Shown: in pieces, positions 7,234 through 14,001 of the stretch
Position numbering within the stretch: the stretch's first letter is position 1
Layout of the letters: each line of letters begins with the position of its first letter
Assembly (NCBI GenBank): GCA_002388005.1
Contig: DGLO01000067.1
Location: 1-14,999, forward strand
Length of the DNA stretch: 14,999 nt
Direction: 5' to 3'
Source of the DNA: Candidatus Neomicrothrix sp. UBA4542
GTDB taxonomy: Bacteria > Actinomycetota > Acidimicrobiia > Acidimicrobiales > Poriferisodalaceae
Translations under genes and position numbers: made by a program
Notes under the pieces: model-generated
The model's database searches: none
Told to the model about the DNA's origin: nothing
What the model saw: only the letters and a program-made list of their open reading frames with translations

Positions 7234-8423
7234 GCCCGTTCATCTTCCGACAGTCGTTCACCGAAAAGCCCGCTCGGTCGTACCAGCAAGACGAAGATGA
7301 GAACGGCGAAGGCAACAGCGTCGCGAAGCTGTGAAACCCCGTCCACTCCAAGCGGTTCGAGCAGCATCAGAGGAGCGGTGGCTTCTGCTGCTCCAAGAGA
7401 CAGTCCTCCTGCCATGGCTCCGCCAAGGTTGCCGATTCCGCCGACCACCGCGGCGCTAAACGCTTTGATTCCGGGCAAGAATCCAGTCGTGTGGATCACG
7501 CTGCGGAACAAAATGCCCCACAGGATTCCAGCGACTCCAGCCATGGCACCGCCCACAGCGAAGGTGGTGACAATGATTCGGTTGACGTCGATTCCCATGA
7601 GGGCAGCGATTTCTTTGTCCTCTGCCACCGCGCGCATTGCTTTGCCGGTTTTCGTTCGCTCCACGAGGTACCACAGACCCGCCATTGAGACGGCGGCGGT
7701 TAGTAATACAACAAGCTTTGTTCCCTCGATTTGAAAGCCGATAAGTGAACGTTTTTGTGAAAGCCAACTCGGCAAGGCCGGGTAGGACTTCGCTCCAGGT
7801 CCAAGAAGGACTACCGACACGTTTTGGAGGAAGAATGAAACACCTATGGAGGTGATCAGGGGGATAAGGCGCGGGGCGCCGCGCAACGGCCGGTAGGCGA
7901 TGCGTTCCATGATCACCGCGGTCGCCGTGGAAAGAACAATTGATGACACAACTATGAAAAGAAGACAGAAAAGAAACGCGTCTTCCCATAGGCCGGCATC
8001 TGCAAGCTTGTTTGAAGTGATCATCCCCGACATGGCCCCGACCATGAACACTTCCCCGTGTGCGAAATTGATGAAGCCAAGTACGCCATAGACCATTGAA
8101 TATCCCAGCGCGATGAGTCCATACATTGCGCCCTGAGCTAATCCGGTGACTAGTAATCCTTTGAATTGGGCTGCTGTCAATCCTGTTGCGTCGGGATTGA
8201 TCCACTGTGCGAACGGGTTCTGGGGGTTGATTTGCTGCGCGATAAAGGCCAGCAGCCCGACCGATATCACGAGGATGAACACGAATCTGATAAACGTGAG
8301 GAAGCGATCAACCCATAGGACTCGAGATGTAGGTTTCGCGTCGTACGTCGTTGTCACATTCGTTCCAAAAGTAGAGGCGGCTTGAGACGCCGTATCAAGT
8401 TCGCCAACGTCGTCAACCGACAC
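7230..8423 (-). CDS. livH: Branched-chain amino-acid ABC transporter permease LivH
   Basis: A 397-residue inner-membrane permease. LivH-defining segments are GLAQGAMYGLIALGYSMVYG (94-113), LGFINFAHGEVFMVGA (115-130), MERIAYRPLRGAPRLIPLI (172-190), the coupling loop MRAVAEDKEIAALMGIDVNR and the Gly-rich VVGGIGNLGGAMAGG. The protein ends in RPSGLFGERLSEDERA. The first 40 residues are polar and not part of the usual family. The GTG at 8423 directly abuts a strong stem-loop and has no free Shine-Dalgarno. A second in-frame GTG at 8357, preceded by GGAACGAAT, would remove 22 of those residues and is a real alternative. It is the second gene of the operon and pairs with LivM. Confidence 0.93.
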   Translation of the reverse strand: MSVDDVGELDTASQAASTFGTNVTTTYDAKPTSRVLWVDRFLTFIRFVFILVISVGLLAFIAQQINPQNPFAQWINPDATGLTAAQFKGLLVTGLAQGAMYGLIALGYSMVYGVLGFINFAHGEVFMVGAMSGMITSNKLADAGLWEDAFLFCLLFIVVSSIVLSTATAVIMERIAYRPLRGAPRLIPLITSIGVSFFLQNVSVVLLGPGAKSYPALPSWLSQKRSLIGFQIEGTKLVVLLTAAVSMAGLWYLVERTKTGKAMRAVAEDKEIAALMGIDVNRIIVTTFAVGGAMAGVAGILWGILFRSVIHTTGFLPGIKAFSAAVVGGIGNLGGAMAGGLSLGAAEATAPLMLLEPLGVDGVSQLRDAVAFAVLIFVLLVRPSGLFGERLSEDERA

Positions 8424-8460
8424 TCGGCCCCGACCCGGCGGGGTGCCGAGTCGGGGCCGA
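8424..8460 (-). promoter_or_regulatory. Strong stem-loop between livK and livH
   Basis: A 16-bp stem (8424-8439 with 8445-8460) closes a five-base loop. On the minus-strand RNA, the liv sense strand, all positions pair, one as G-U; on the plus strand that position is a C-A mismatch. It is about 80% G+C and is not followed by a T-run, so it does not look like a simple intrinsic terminator. Its 3' arm ends right against the GTG annotated as the livH start. By analogy with other binding-protein operons, it may protect the livK mRNA 3' end and lower expression of the membrane genes. Confidence 0.75.
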
Positions 8461-8526
8461 TGTCGATTCAGGGATAACCGATGACTCCGAAGAGCCGATC
8501 AGCTTGACCCGTTAGGGGTCGGGGTA

Positions 8527-9810
8527 TTACGGAGCGAACTCGAATACCACGTTCTCAAGTGAACCCTGGAAGTCTGCTGAGTTGTTCTGGACAACGGTGA
8601 TGCGTGCAGCACCACAGTCGCCGAATGCGTCGCAGGACAGGGTCCCGATAATGCCCTCATAGCCTGACAGGTTGTCCAGGTATTCTCGGACTCCCGCGCG
8701 GTCGATTACGAGATCATCGCCGTCGACGTGTGACGCAGCCTTGATGGCTTCCAAAAGAATCGTGGTGGCATCGTAGGAGTGCGCCCAGAAAGGAGCCTCT
8801 GGAGCGTTTCCATTATTCGACTCATAGTCAGCCAGGAACTTCTCCGCTGTCGCGCCAGTGCTTTGGTTGGTGTTGCTGCCATAGCGAAGATCCGGACCCG
8901 AGAGATACATGCCGTCGGCTTGAGACAATTCCATGAAGCTTTGGACCTGCAGACCGTCTGCGCCGAGCAATATCGTGCCCTCGAGGCCTGATACTCCCGG
9001 AGCCTGATCGGCGACCATGTCACCTGCGGGCTGGAAGATTGGGAAGAAGAGCGCTCCGGGCGAGCCAGCAGCGATTTCAGTAAGGACTGGCACCATGTCG
9101 GTGTCTTCCTTGTTCACACCAGTAAAGCCAGTGATGGTGCCGCCCAGACCCTCGAACGCATCCGCGAAAGCTTGAGCTAGGCCTTGGGTGTATGGGTCGC
9201 CGTCGTGAATCGCGGCAGCAGCGCTGACACCCAGGTCTTCATATACGAACTTCGCCATTGCGGCGCCTTGGAAAAGGTCATTGTGCGCTGTGCGGTAATA
9301 GCCGGCGTGATAGTTATCACCGGCCGTCCCAGCGAGGTCTGACGTTAGGGACGGCGAGGTGTTCGACGGGCTAATCATCACCATGCCAGCTGCACTGATC
9401 AACGGAGACGCTGCGGTAGCGGCGCCCGAGCATGAGGTGCCGATGACACCGACGACCGATTCATCCGCGACGATGGTTTGAGCCGCAGCCTGACCACCAT
9501 CTGCTGAACAAAGATCATCAAGACCTGTGCCAATAGTGACACTGAAGCCATGGATATCACCGAAGTCGGCGATGGCTTGCTCAACGCCACGCTGGTTTGG
9601 AATACCGAGGAATGCGACGTCTCCAGTAATTGCGTTCAGTGAACGAATTTGGATGTCATCGCCAGCCTCTACGGTGACGGTTCCAAGGGAACCGTCTCCT
9701 AAGCTGTCCCCGTGAGCGGGACCTGATGAGTCATCATCGGACCCGCATGCGGCAGCGACTAATGCGAAGGCGAACAACGCGCCTAGCAGTCGCAGAAACT
9801 TGAACTTCAT
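8527..9810 (-). CDS. livK: Branched-chain amino-acid ABC transporter substrate-binding lipoprotein LivK
   Basis: A 427-residue type I periplasmic-binding-fold protein. Residues 1-22 form a lipoprotein signal: a basic N-terminus, a hydrophobic core, then LVAAAC with Cys22 as the lipidation site, followed by an acidic, flexible GSDDDSSGP linker. The mature part shows SLNAITGDVAFLGIPNQRGVE, QTIVADESVVGVIGTSCSG and AGMVMISPSNTSPSLT, all typical of leucine/amino-acid receptors. Cys pairs near the N-lobe and close to the C-terminus (SCDAFGDCG) may form disulfides. It captures substrate outside the membrane for LivHM. The ATG at 9810 was chosen because GGGAGGG lies 7 nt upstream and the signal peptide starts there; in-frame codons further up would put charged residues before the signal. 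Confidence 0.94.
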   Translation of the reverse strand: MKFKFLRLLGALFAFALVAAACGSDDDSSGPAHGDSLGDGSLGTVTVEAGDDIQIRSLNAITGDVAFLGIPNQRGVEQAIADFGDIHGFSVTIGTGLDDLCSADGGQAAAQTIVADESVVGVIGTSCSGAATAASPLISAAGMVMISPSNTSPSLTSDLAGTAGDNYHAGYYRTAHNDLFQGAAMAKFVYEDLGVSAAAAIHDGDPYTQGLAQAFADAFEGLGGTITGFTGVNKEDTDMVPVLTEIAAGSPGALFFPIFQPAGDMVADQAPGVSGLEGTILLGADGLQVQSFMELSQADGMYLSGPDLRYGSNTNQSTGATAEKFLADYESNNGNAPEAPFWAHSYDATTILLEAIKAASHVDGDDLVIDRAGVREYLDNLSGYEGIIGTLSCDAFGDCGAARITVVQNNSADFQGSLENVVFEFAP

Positions 9811-9817
9811 GAATGCA

Positions 9818-9824
9818 CCCTCCC
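9818..9824 (-). promoter_or_regulatory. Ribosome binding site that fixes the livK start
   Basis: GGGAGGG on the minus strand, 7 nt before the ATG at 9810. This is among the strongest Shine-Dalgarno sites in the window and decides against upstream in-frame starts. It suggests that livK is translated much more strongly than its leaderless neighbours. Confidence 0.75.
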
Positions 9825-9898
9825 TGGGCGTAACAGTGTGGCGCTCGAAGTCGATCAATCCGTTCGACTTCATGACGACGACGCCATGAACCCTCCGG

Positions 9899-9905
9899 AG
9901 TCTAG
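9899..9905 (-). promoter_or_regulatory. Possible -10 element of the liv operon
   Basis: CTAGACT on the minus strand matches TANNNT and lies 88 nt before the livK ATG, which would give a leader of about 80 nt. No convincing -35 is visible 16-18 nt upstream. It is placed in the divergent region shared with the aminotransferase operon. Confidence 0.35.
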
Positions 9906-9969
9906 GCCGCACGGCGAGCCATAGCGACCCCGTTGCCTTTAGGGCCTGTTCAGGGCCGCTCCACGGTGA

Positions 9970-9976
9970 CTAGCCT
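9970..9976 (+). promoter_or_regulatory. Putative leaderless -10 box of the aminotransferase operon
   Basis: CTAGCCT ends 7 nt before the ATG at 9984, and no Shine-Dalgarno is present. This fits TANNNT with a start codon at the transcript 5' end. It supports the ATG over the in-frame TTG at 9933 and GTG at 9966, which lie upstream of this box. Confidence 0.45.
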
Positions 9977-9983
9977 CTCGACG

Positions 9984-10898
9984 ATGAAGCGCACTACGCA
10001 TAGCGCCGTCAGCGACGATCGCAACGAAAATATTGAGATTTGGATTAACGGCGAATTTTTTCCACGACATGAAGCCAAGATTTCGGTGTTCGATAGCGGT
10101 TTTCTCGTTGGCGACGGAATTTGGGAAGGAATGCGCCTACACGAGGGCAAATTCGCCTTCCTTGACCGCCATTTAGATCGGCTCTTCGCAGGAGCAGCGG
10201 CAATTGACCTCGACATCGGGCTCGACCGCGAGGGACTTTCAAATGCCCTCAACGCCACGGTGGAGCGCAACGCTATGCAGGACGACATTCATGTGCGTCT
10301 AATGATCACGAGGGGTGACAAATCCACGCCATCACAACATCCCTCAAATTGTTTGGGCGGCCCCAACATCGTGATTATCGCCGAACACAAAACAGCCGAT
10401 CCTGATGTACAGAAAAACGGCATCACGCTATTCACAGCGACTGTTCGACGGCCTGGACCGGAGATTCTCGACCAAAGATTGAATTGCCACTCCAAGCTGC
10501 ATGAGGTCATCGCCTTGATCCAAGCAACTAAAGCAGGAGCGGACGAGGCTCTTATGCTCGATCCAACAGGAGCGGTAGCGACGTGCAATGCAACCAACTT
10601 CTTCTGTGTCAGCGACGGAAATTTACTTACCTCTTCTGGTCGCTACAACCTCAATGGCATAACAAGGCAGGTGGTATTAGAAGTAGCCCGGCTCAACGAT
10701 ATTCCGACCGCTGAACGATCCTTTTCTCTCACCGACGTGTATTACTCATCTGAAGCGTTCGTGACTGGAACTTTCGGAGGACTTACTCCAGTCATCGAAG
10801 TCGACGGACGAGTTATCGGCTCCGGTAGCGAAGGTCCGATGACACGTCGGCTACGTAAGTTGTATGAGTCGGCGGTAGAGGCGGACATTAGGTCGTGA
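9984..10898 (+). CDS. Class IV PLP-dependent aminotransferase (branched-chain/D-amino-acid aminotransferase-like)
   Basis: A 304-residue fold-type IV PLP enzyme. It opens with IWINGEFFPRHEAKISVFDSG and LVGDGIWEGMRLHEGK (41-56), typical of the family. LDRHLDRLF (60-68) carries the likely PLP-phosphate Arg66, and Lys171 in LNCHSKLHEVIA is the probable Schiff-base lysine. The later ITRQVVLEVA and EAFVTGTFGGLTPV also fit. At the segment where relatives read E-x-x-x-x-N-x-F, this one has VATCNATNFF, with Thr200 in place of the Glu that normally contacts the PLP ring nitrogen. It should transaminate an amino acid; branched-chain, D-amino-acid or lyase activity cannot be told apart here. Its stop overlaps the next start (GTGA). 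It is divergent from livK and first in a five-gene operon. Confidence 0.9.
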   Translation: MKRTTHSAVSDDRNENIEIWINGEFFPRHEAKISVFDSGFLVGDGIWEGMRLHEGKFAFLDRHLDRLFAGAAAIDLDIGLDREGLSNALNATVERNAMQDDIHVRLMITRGDKSTPSQHPSNCLGGPNIVIIAEHKTADPDVQKNGITLFTATVRRPGPEILDQRLNCHSKLHEVIALIQATKAGADEALMLDPTGAVATCNATNFFCVSDGNLLTSSGRYNLNGITRQVVLEVARLNDIPTAERSFSLTDVYYSSEAFVTGTFGGLTPVIEVDGRVIGSGSEGPMTRRLRKLYESAVEADIRS

Positions 10899-11605
10899 TC
10901 AAGCGAATCAACTGCTGGTCGGGCCCCCGAAACATTTCGACAGCTTTGATGTATTCATTCCGTGAACGACACGACACAACGGTTGTCGATGAACCGCTTT
11001 ACGCGCATTATTTGCGCGTTACCGGCAGAGATCACCCTGGGCGCGACCAAGTTCTCAACGCCCAAAATCCTGATGGGGAGGCGGTCGTGCGTGACGTCTT
11101 GTTGGGCAGTTACGACTCTCCCGTAGTTTTCTTTAAGCAGATGGCTCATCATCTCGTTGAGCTAAACGAAGACTTCCTCGCTGCTACCACAAATATTCTC
11201 TTAACCCGGGACCCTCGAGACATGCTGCCATCGCTCGCGGTGCAACTTCCCGACGCGACACTGGCTGACACTGGTTTGGAAAATCAGGTGCGTTTACTCC
11301 ACAGCATTCTCGAACACGGCAAACAACCTGTCGTGATTGACTCCGGTGTCCTTTTGGAGGATCCCGAAAGTTCCTTGAACAGTCTGTGCGAGCGGGTCGG
11401 TATCGAACCGAACAAACAAATGCTGTCGTGGGCTACAGGCCCCAAACCCGAAGATGGGGTATGGGCCCGGTTTTGGTACCAAAATGTTCATGGCTCCACC
11501 GGGTTCGACCGTCGCCTTCCATCTTCTCGAAGCGTGCCTTCCGACCTCGTTTCGGTGTTAGACGAAGCGATCGGCCTTTTCGACCAACTCATTGAGTTCG
11601 CGTAA
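10895..11605 (+). CDS. Sulfotransferase-like P-loop protein, partner of the aminotransferase
   Basis: A 236-residue protein with the two nucleotide-binding signatures of the sulfotransferase superfamily: an N-terminal CWSGPRNISTALMYSF (7-22), resembling the 5'-phosphosulfate loop, and LLTRDPRDMLPS (102-113), resembling the 3'-phosphate site. Other distinctive segments are VVDEPLYAHYLRVTG (30-44) and GPKPEDGVWARFWYQNVHG (182-200), which I recall from the N-terminal half of plant branched-chain-aminotransferase-like proteins. It may transfer sulfate from PAPS or bind another nucleotide; the acceptor is unknown. It starts with GTG overlapping the aminotransferase stop, implying coupled translation. 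No signal peptide or membrane helix is seen, so it should be cytoplasmic. Confidence is high for the fold and low for the reaction. Confidence 0.82.
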   Translation: MIKRINCWSGPRNISTALMYSFRERHDTTVVDEPLYAHYLRVTGRDHPGRDQVLNAQNPDGEAVVRDVLLGSYDSPVVFFKQMAHHLVELNEDFLAATTNILLTRDPRDMLPSLAVQLPDATLADTGLENQVRLLHSILEHGKQPVVIDSGVLLEDPESSLNSLCERVGIEPNKQMLSWATGPKPEDGVWARFWYQNVHGSTGFDRRLPSSRSVPSDLVSVLDEAIGLFDQLIEFA

Positions 11606-11616
11606 GTAATTTTCCA

Positions 11617-12594
11617 ATGCTTGTTCTCTCCGCTCAAGACGTCGCCGCCTCTCTCCCTATGAAGGGCGCTATTGAGGGCATGCATCGCGCGTACGCCGCG
11701 TGTACTAACGGCGACGCGGAAATGCCGCAACGAACGGTGATTTCACTAGGCGCGGCCTCGAATCTCGCGATTTTCATGCCGGCGCACATCAGGGGATCTT
11801 CTGAGGTATCTCTGAAGTCCGTGACCTTCTCACCCAACAACGAGCAACTGGGACTGCCGGTAGTTCAAGCGATGGTCCAAGTTTTCGACGTGTCGACGGG
11901 CACTCCGGTCGCATTAATTGACGGAGGTGAACTTACTGCTATCCGCACCGCAGCCGGTGGAGGAGCGTCGATGGAGTTATTAGCTCGCGAAGAAAGTCGC
12001 TCTTTAGCCATGTTGGGAAGCGGCACCCAGGCACGCGCGGGTATCGAAGCAGCATGTTGTGCGCGCGATATTGAAGTTGTTCGACTGTTCAGCCCAACAA
12101 AAGGGAACGCTCAACGACTTGCCGACCAGTTGCAGCAAAACAATTGGTGTCCGGAGATTCACGTGGTCGACAATCCCCACCAGGCAGTGCTCGATGCCGA
12201 TGTCATATGGACGGCAACTACTTCAGTGTCACCAACGTTTTCCGGCGAGTCAGTCAAACCCGGAGCTCATATTGTCGGAGTCGGGTCCTTCCAACCATCG
12301 ATGATTGAAATTGACCCTGTGCTATTGGGGAGCGCTTCAATTTTCGTCGACGAGACTGAAGCTTGCTGGGCGGAAGCGGGGGAAATCATCGCGGCCCGAG
12401 CGGAGGGGCGGATCCAATCAGCACAGGTGAGAGAACTGGGGGAGGTCGTCCTAGGTCGCCACGCGGGGCGATCCAGCCAAACCGAGTTGACGGTGTTCAA
12501 GTCGGTTGGGGTCGCCAGCCAGGACGCTGTCGCTTCTTCTTTAGTTCTGGAGGCAGCCACACGACTTCATCTCGGGACCAGGGTGAACATCTGA
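11617..12594 (+). CDS. Ornithine cyclodeaminase / mu-crystallin family reductase
   Basis: A 325-residue NAD(P)-dependent enzyme of normal family length. Lys67 in SLKSVTF and LTAIRTAA with Arg110 match the substrate-binding set. MLGSGTQARAGIEA (132-145) is the Rossmann glycine motif, and TELTVFKSVGVASQD (289-303) is a family hallmark. The segment GVGSFQPSMIEID (221-233) lacks the Asp of true ornithine cyclodeaminases and instead resembles ketimine reductase, mu-crystallin or alanine dehydrogenase members. It probably reduces an imine or catalyses a reversible amino-acid dehydrogenation in the cytoplasm. It begins 11 bp after the sulfotransferase-like gene with only a weak ribosome site, and ends in TGATG shared with the exporter. 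Next to a transaminase, a cyclic-imine or keto-acid product is a reasonable substrate, but this is inference. Confidence 0.9.
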   Translation: MLVLSAQDVAASLPMKGAIEGMHRAYAACTNGDAEMPQRTVISLGAASNLAIFMPAHIRGSSEVSLKSVTFSPNNEQLGLPVVQAMVQVFDVSTGTPVALIDGGELTAIRTAAGGGASMELLAREESRSLAMLGSGTQARAGIEAACCARDIEVVRLFSPTKGNAQRLADQLQQNNWCPEIHVVDNPHQAVLDADVIWTATTSVSPTFSGESVKPGAHIVGVGSFQPSMIEIDPVLLGSASIFVDETEACWAEAGEIIAARAEGRIQSAQVRELGEVVLGRHAGRSSQTELTVFKSVGVASQDAVASSLVLEAATRLHLGTRVNI

Positions 12595-13424
12595 TGGCAA
12601 GTGTCCGGCAAACCCCACCTGAAGCTCTTTTCGCGATCGGGGGTATCTCTCAATATCTCGGCGCTGCGACCGCTGTCGGTTTGTTCGATCAGCTCGCCCC
12701 GGCGAGCGTGGCGCTTCTTCGAGTGCTCGGCGCGGGCCTGGTACTAATCGGCTTCCGTAGATCGTGGCGACGAAGGTGGACCAAGCAAGATCTCTTGTGG
12801 GCCGGCGCGTTCGGCGTCGTTCTAGCGTCAATGAATTTGTTGATTTATCTAGCTATGGATCGACTCCCGCTGGGAAACGCTGTGGCAATGGAATTTCTGG
12901 GTCCCATAGCTGTTGCCGCTATTGGGGCACGAAACCTACGGTCTGCGGTGGCTCTCATTATCGCCACATTAGGAGTCCTGATCTTGGCGGGGGTGCAGAG
13001 TGAAGGCACGTTGCTCGGAGTCGTTTTCGCGCTCCTTGCGGGGGCTATGTGGGCTGGCTATATCGTTTTGGGTCACCGCGTCGCCCGAGACGGCCCGGCT
13101 GTCGACGGCCTGGGAGTAGGCATGTTGATCGGCGCTTTAGCGATTAGCCCTTTGGGCATTGGCGGTGTAGGTGATGCATTCTTGAGTCCCGGTCTCTTAG
13201 GTCTCGCTCTCGCTACCGGCCTGTTGTCCAACGTCGTTCCGTATGGCATTGACCAGGTAGTGATGAAAAAGATTACGAGAGCAAGATTTGCTTTGCTCCA
13301 AGCTCTGCTCCCGGTAACCGCCGCAGTTGTAGGGTTCCTCGCTTTGAGTCAATCGCCGAGCGTGACAGAGTGTCTCGGAATTGGAGCGGTGATGCTCGCT
13401 ATCGCAATGAGTGGCGAGAAGTAG
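12594..13424 (+). CDS. EamA-family (RhtA-like) amino-acid exporter
   Basis: A 276-residue polytopic inner-membrane protein with about ten hydrophobic segments and two EamA repeats. LAMDRLPLGNAVAMEFLGPIAV (about 85-106) closely follows the threonine/homoserine exporter RhtA pattern. GAMWAGYIVLGHRVA opens the second repeat and NVVPYGIDQVVMKKI is the typical late helix pair. It should export amino acids or similar small metabolites by drug/metabolite-transporter exchange. The ATG at 12594 shares its A with the stop of the upstream reductase (TGATG), with AGGGTGA about 8 nt before it. Reading further upstream in frame gives 77 low-complexity residues translated from within the reductase gene, so that extension was rejected. 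Being coupled to the reductase, it may remove the product or an excess amino acid. Confidence 0.9.
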   Translation: MASVRQTPPEALFAIGGISQYLGAATAVGLFDQLAPASVALLRVLGAGLVLIGFRRSWRRRWTKQDLLWAGAFGVVLASMNLLIYLAMDRLPLGNAVAMEFLGPIAVAAIGARNLRSAVALIIATLGVLILAGVQSEGTLLGVVFALLAGAMWAGYIVLGHRVARDGPAVDGLGVGMLIGALAISPLGIGGVGDAFLSPGLLGLALATGLLSNVVPYGIDQVVMKKITRARFALLQALLPVTAAVVGFLALSQSPSVTECLGIGAVMLAIAMSGEK

Positions 13425-13457
13425 GAATCTGGCGGTCAACTGGAAGAGAATGTCGTT

Positions 13458-13937
13458 GTGACCGAGCCGACATACGAGCCGATGGAGCACGATGAGAAGC
13501 TTCAGTGGATGCTCGAAACCCACGGGTGGGGTATCGAACCGGTCGCTCCTTCCGACCAAAAGCAACTCCGCGCTGCGTACTCCTACACGTTCGGGCTTGA
13601 GGCACTCATTGGACACCCCGAGTTGGTCATCTTCGGTCTCGCACCAGTCGCAGCTCGCGGGTTGCTCGATTTGATCGTCAACCACTTGCGTCTCGGTGGC
13701 GCATTACCTACGGGCGAACTTTTCGATGGTCTGCTCGATAATGATCTTGTTAGCGTTCTTCTCGACGTTGAAATTGTCGAATTCGGTCATTATTTTCCCA
13801 CGCTGCCTTTGATCTATGGCGATCAACCGTGGCGAGTTCGTCAATTCGTGTGGCCTGACCGGTCGGGTGTTTTCCCTTGGGACCACCATTGGCCCGAGAA
13901 TCTCAAATACGTTCAACCCGTGATCGGTACCCGGTAG
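13458..13937 (+). CDS. DUF4262 family protein
   Basis: A 159-residue protein of a family of unknown function. It shows YSYTFGLEALIGHPELVIFG (41-60) and QFVWPDRSGVFPWD (129-142), the two conserved blocks of DUF4262. No signal peptide or membrane segment is evident, so it is likely cytoplasmic. It starts with GTG at 13458, with GGAAGAG 9 nt upstream; an ATG eight codons later is an alternative. It follows the exporter by 33 bp on the same strand and is probably the last gene of the operon, though a link to amino-acid metabolism is not shown. The gap to the converging rhomboid gene contains only a short 5-bp hairpin (13976-13988) without a T-run, so no convincing terminator is visible. Confidence 0.85.
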   Translation: MTEPTYEPMEHDEKLQWMLETHGWGIEPVAPSDQKQLRAAYSYTFGLEALIGHPELVIFGLAPVAARGLLDLIVNHLRLGGALPTGELFDGLLDNDLVSVLLDVEIVEFGHYFPTLPLIYGDQPWRVRQFVWPDRSGVFPWDHHWPENLKYVQPVIGTR

Positions 13938-14001
13938 CTCGTATTTGGTCGTCCACATGGTGGCCGCGGACGCGACTTGCTTCGCAAGCCAGTTATTGAC
14001 T

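Noticed and set aside
7456..8205. 249-codon minus-strand frame inside livH
   Set aside because: It is a shifted frame of livH rich in Arg, His and Ser; all livH motifs are in the other frame.
9811..9912. 34-residue extension of LivK
   Set aside because: A strong ribosome site and a complete lipoprotein signal mark the ATG at 9810; the extension would place charged residues before the signal.
9943..9957. Partial inverted repeat CCTG-TT-CAGG in the livK/aminotransferase gap
   Set aside because: Only four base pairs each side; too short to claim as an operator without conservation data.
12363..12593. 77-residue N-terminal extension of the EamA exporter
   Set aside because: It is read out of frame through the reductase gene and is low in complexity, and the ATG at 12594 has a ribosome site and a normal first helix after it.
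13450..13461. Three-codon ORF overlapping the DUF4262 GTG start
   Set aside because: ATG TCG TTG TGA is short enough to arise by chance, and GGAAGAG is well placed for the GTG.
13197..13685. 162-codon minus-strand frame across the exporter and DUF4262 genes
   Set aside because: It is antisense to two family-supported proteins and has no recognisable domain.
13976..13988. Short hairpin CTTGC-TTC-GCAAG between converging genes
   Set aside because: Five base pairs and no T-run on either strand, so not a convincing terminator.
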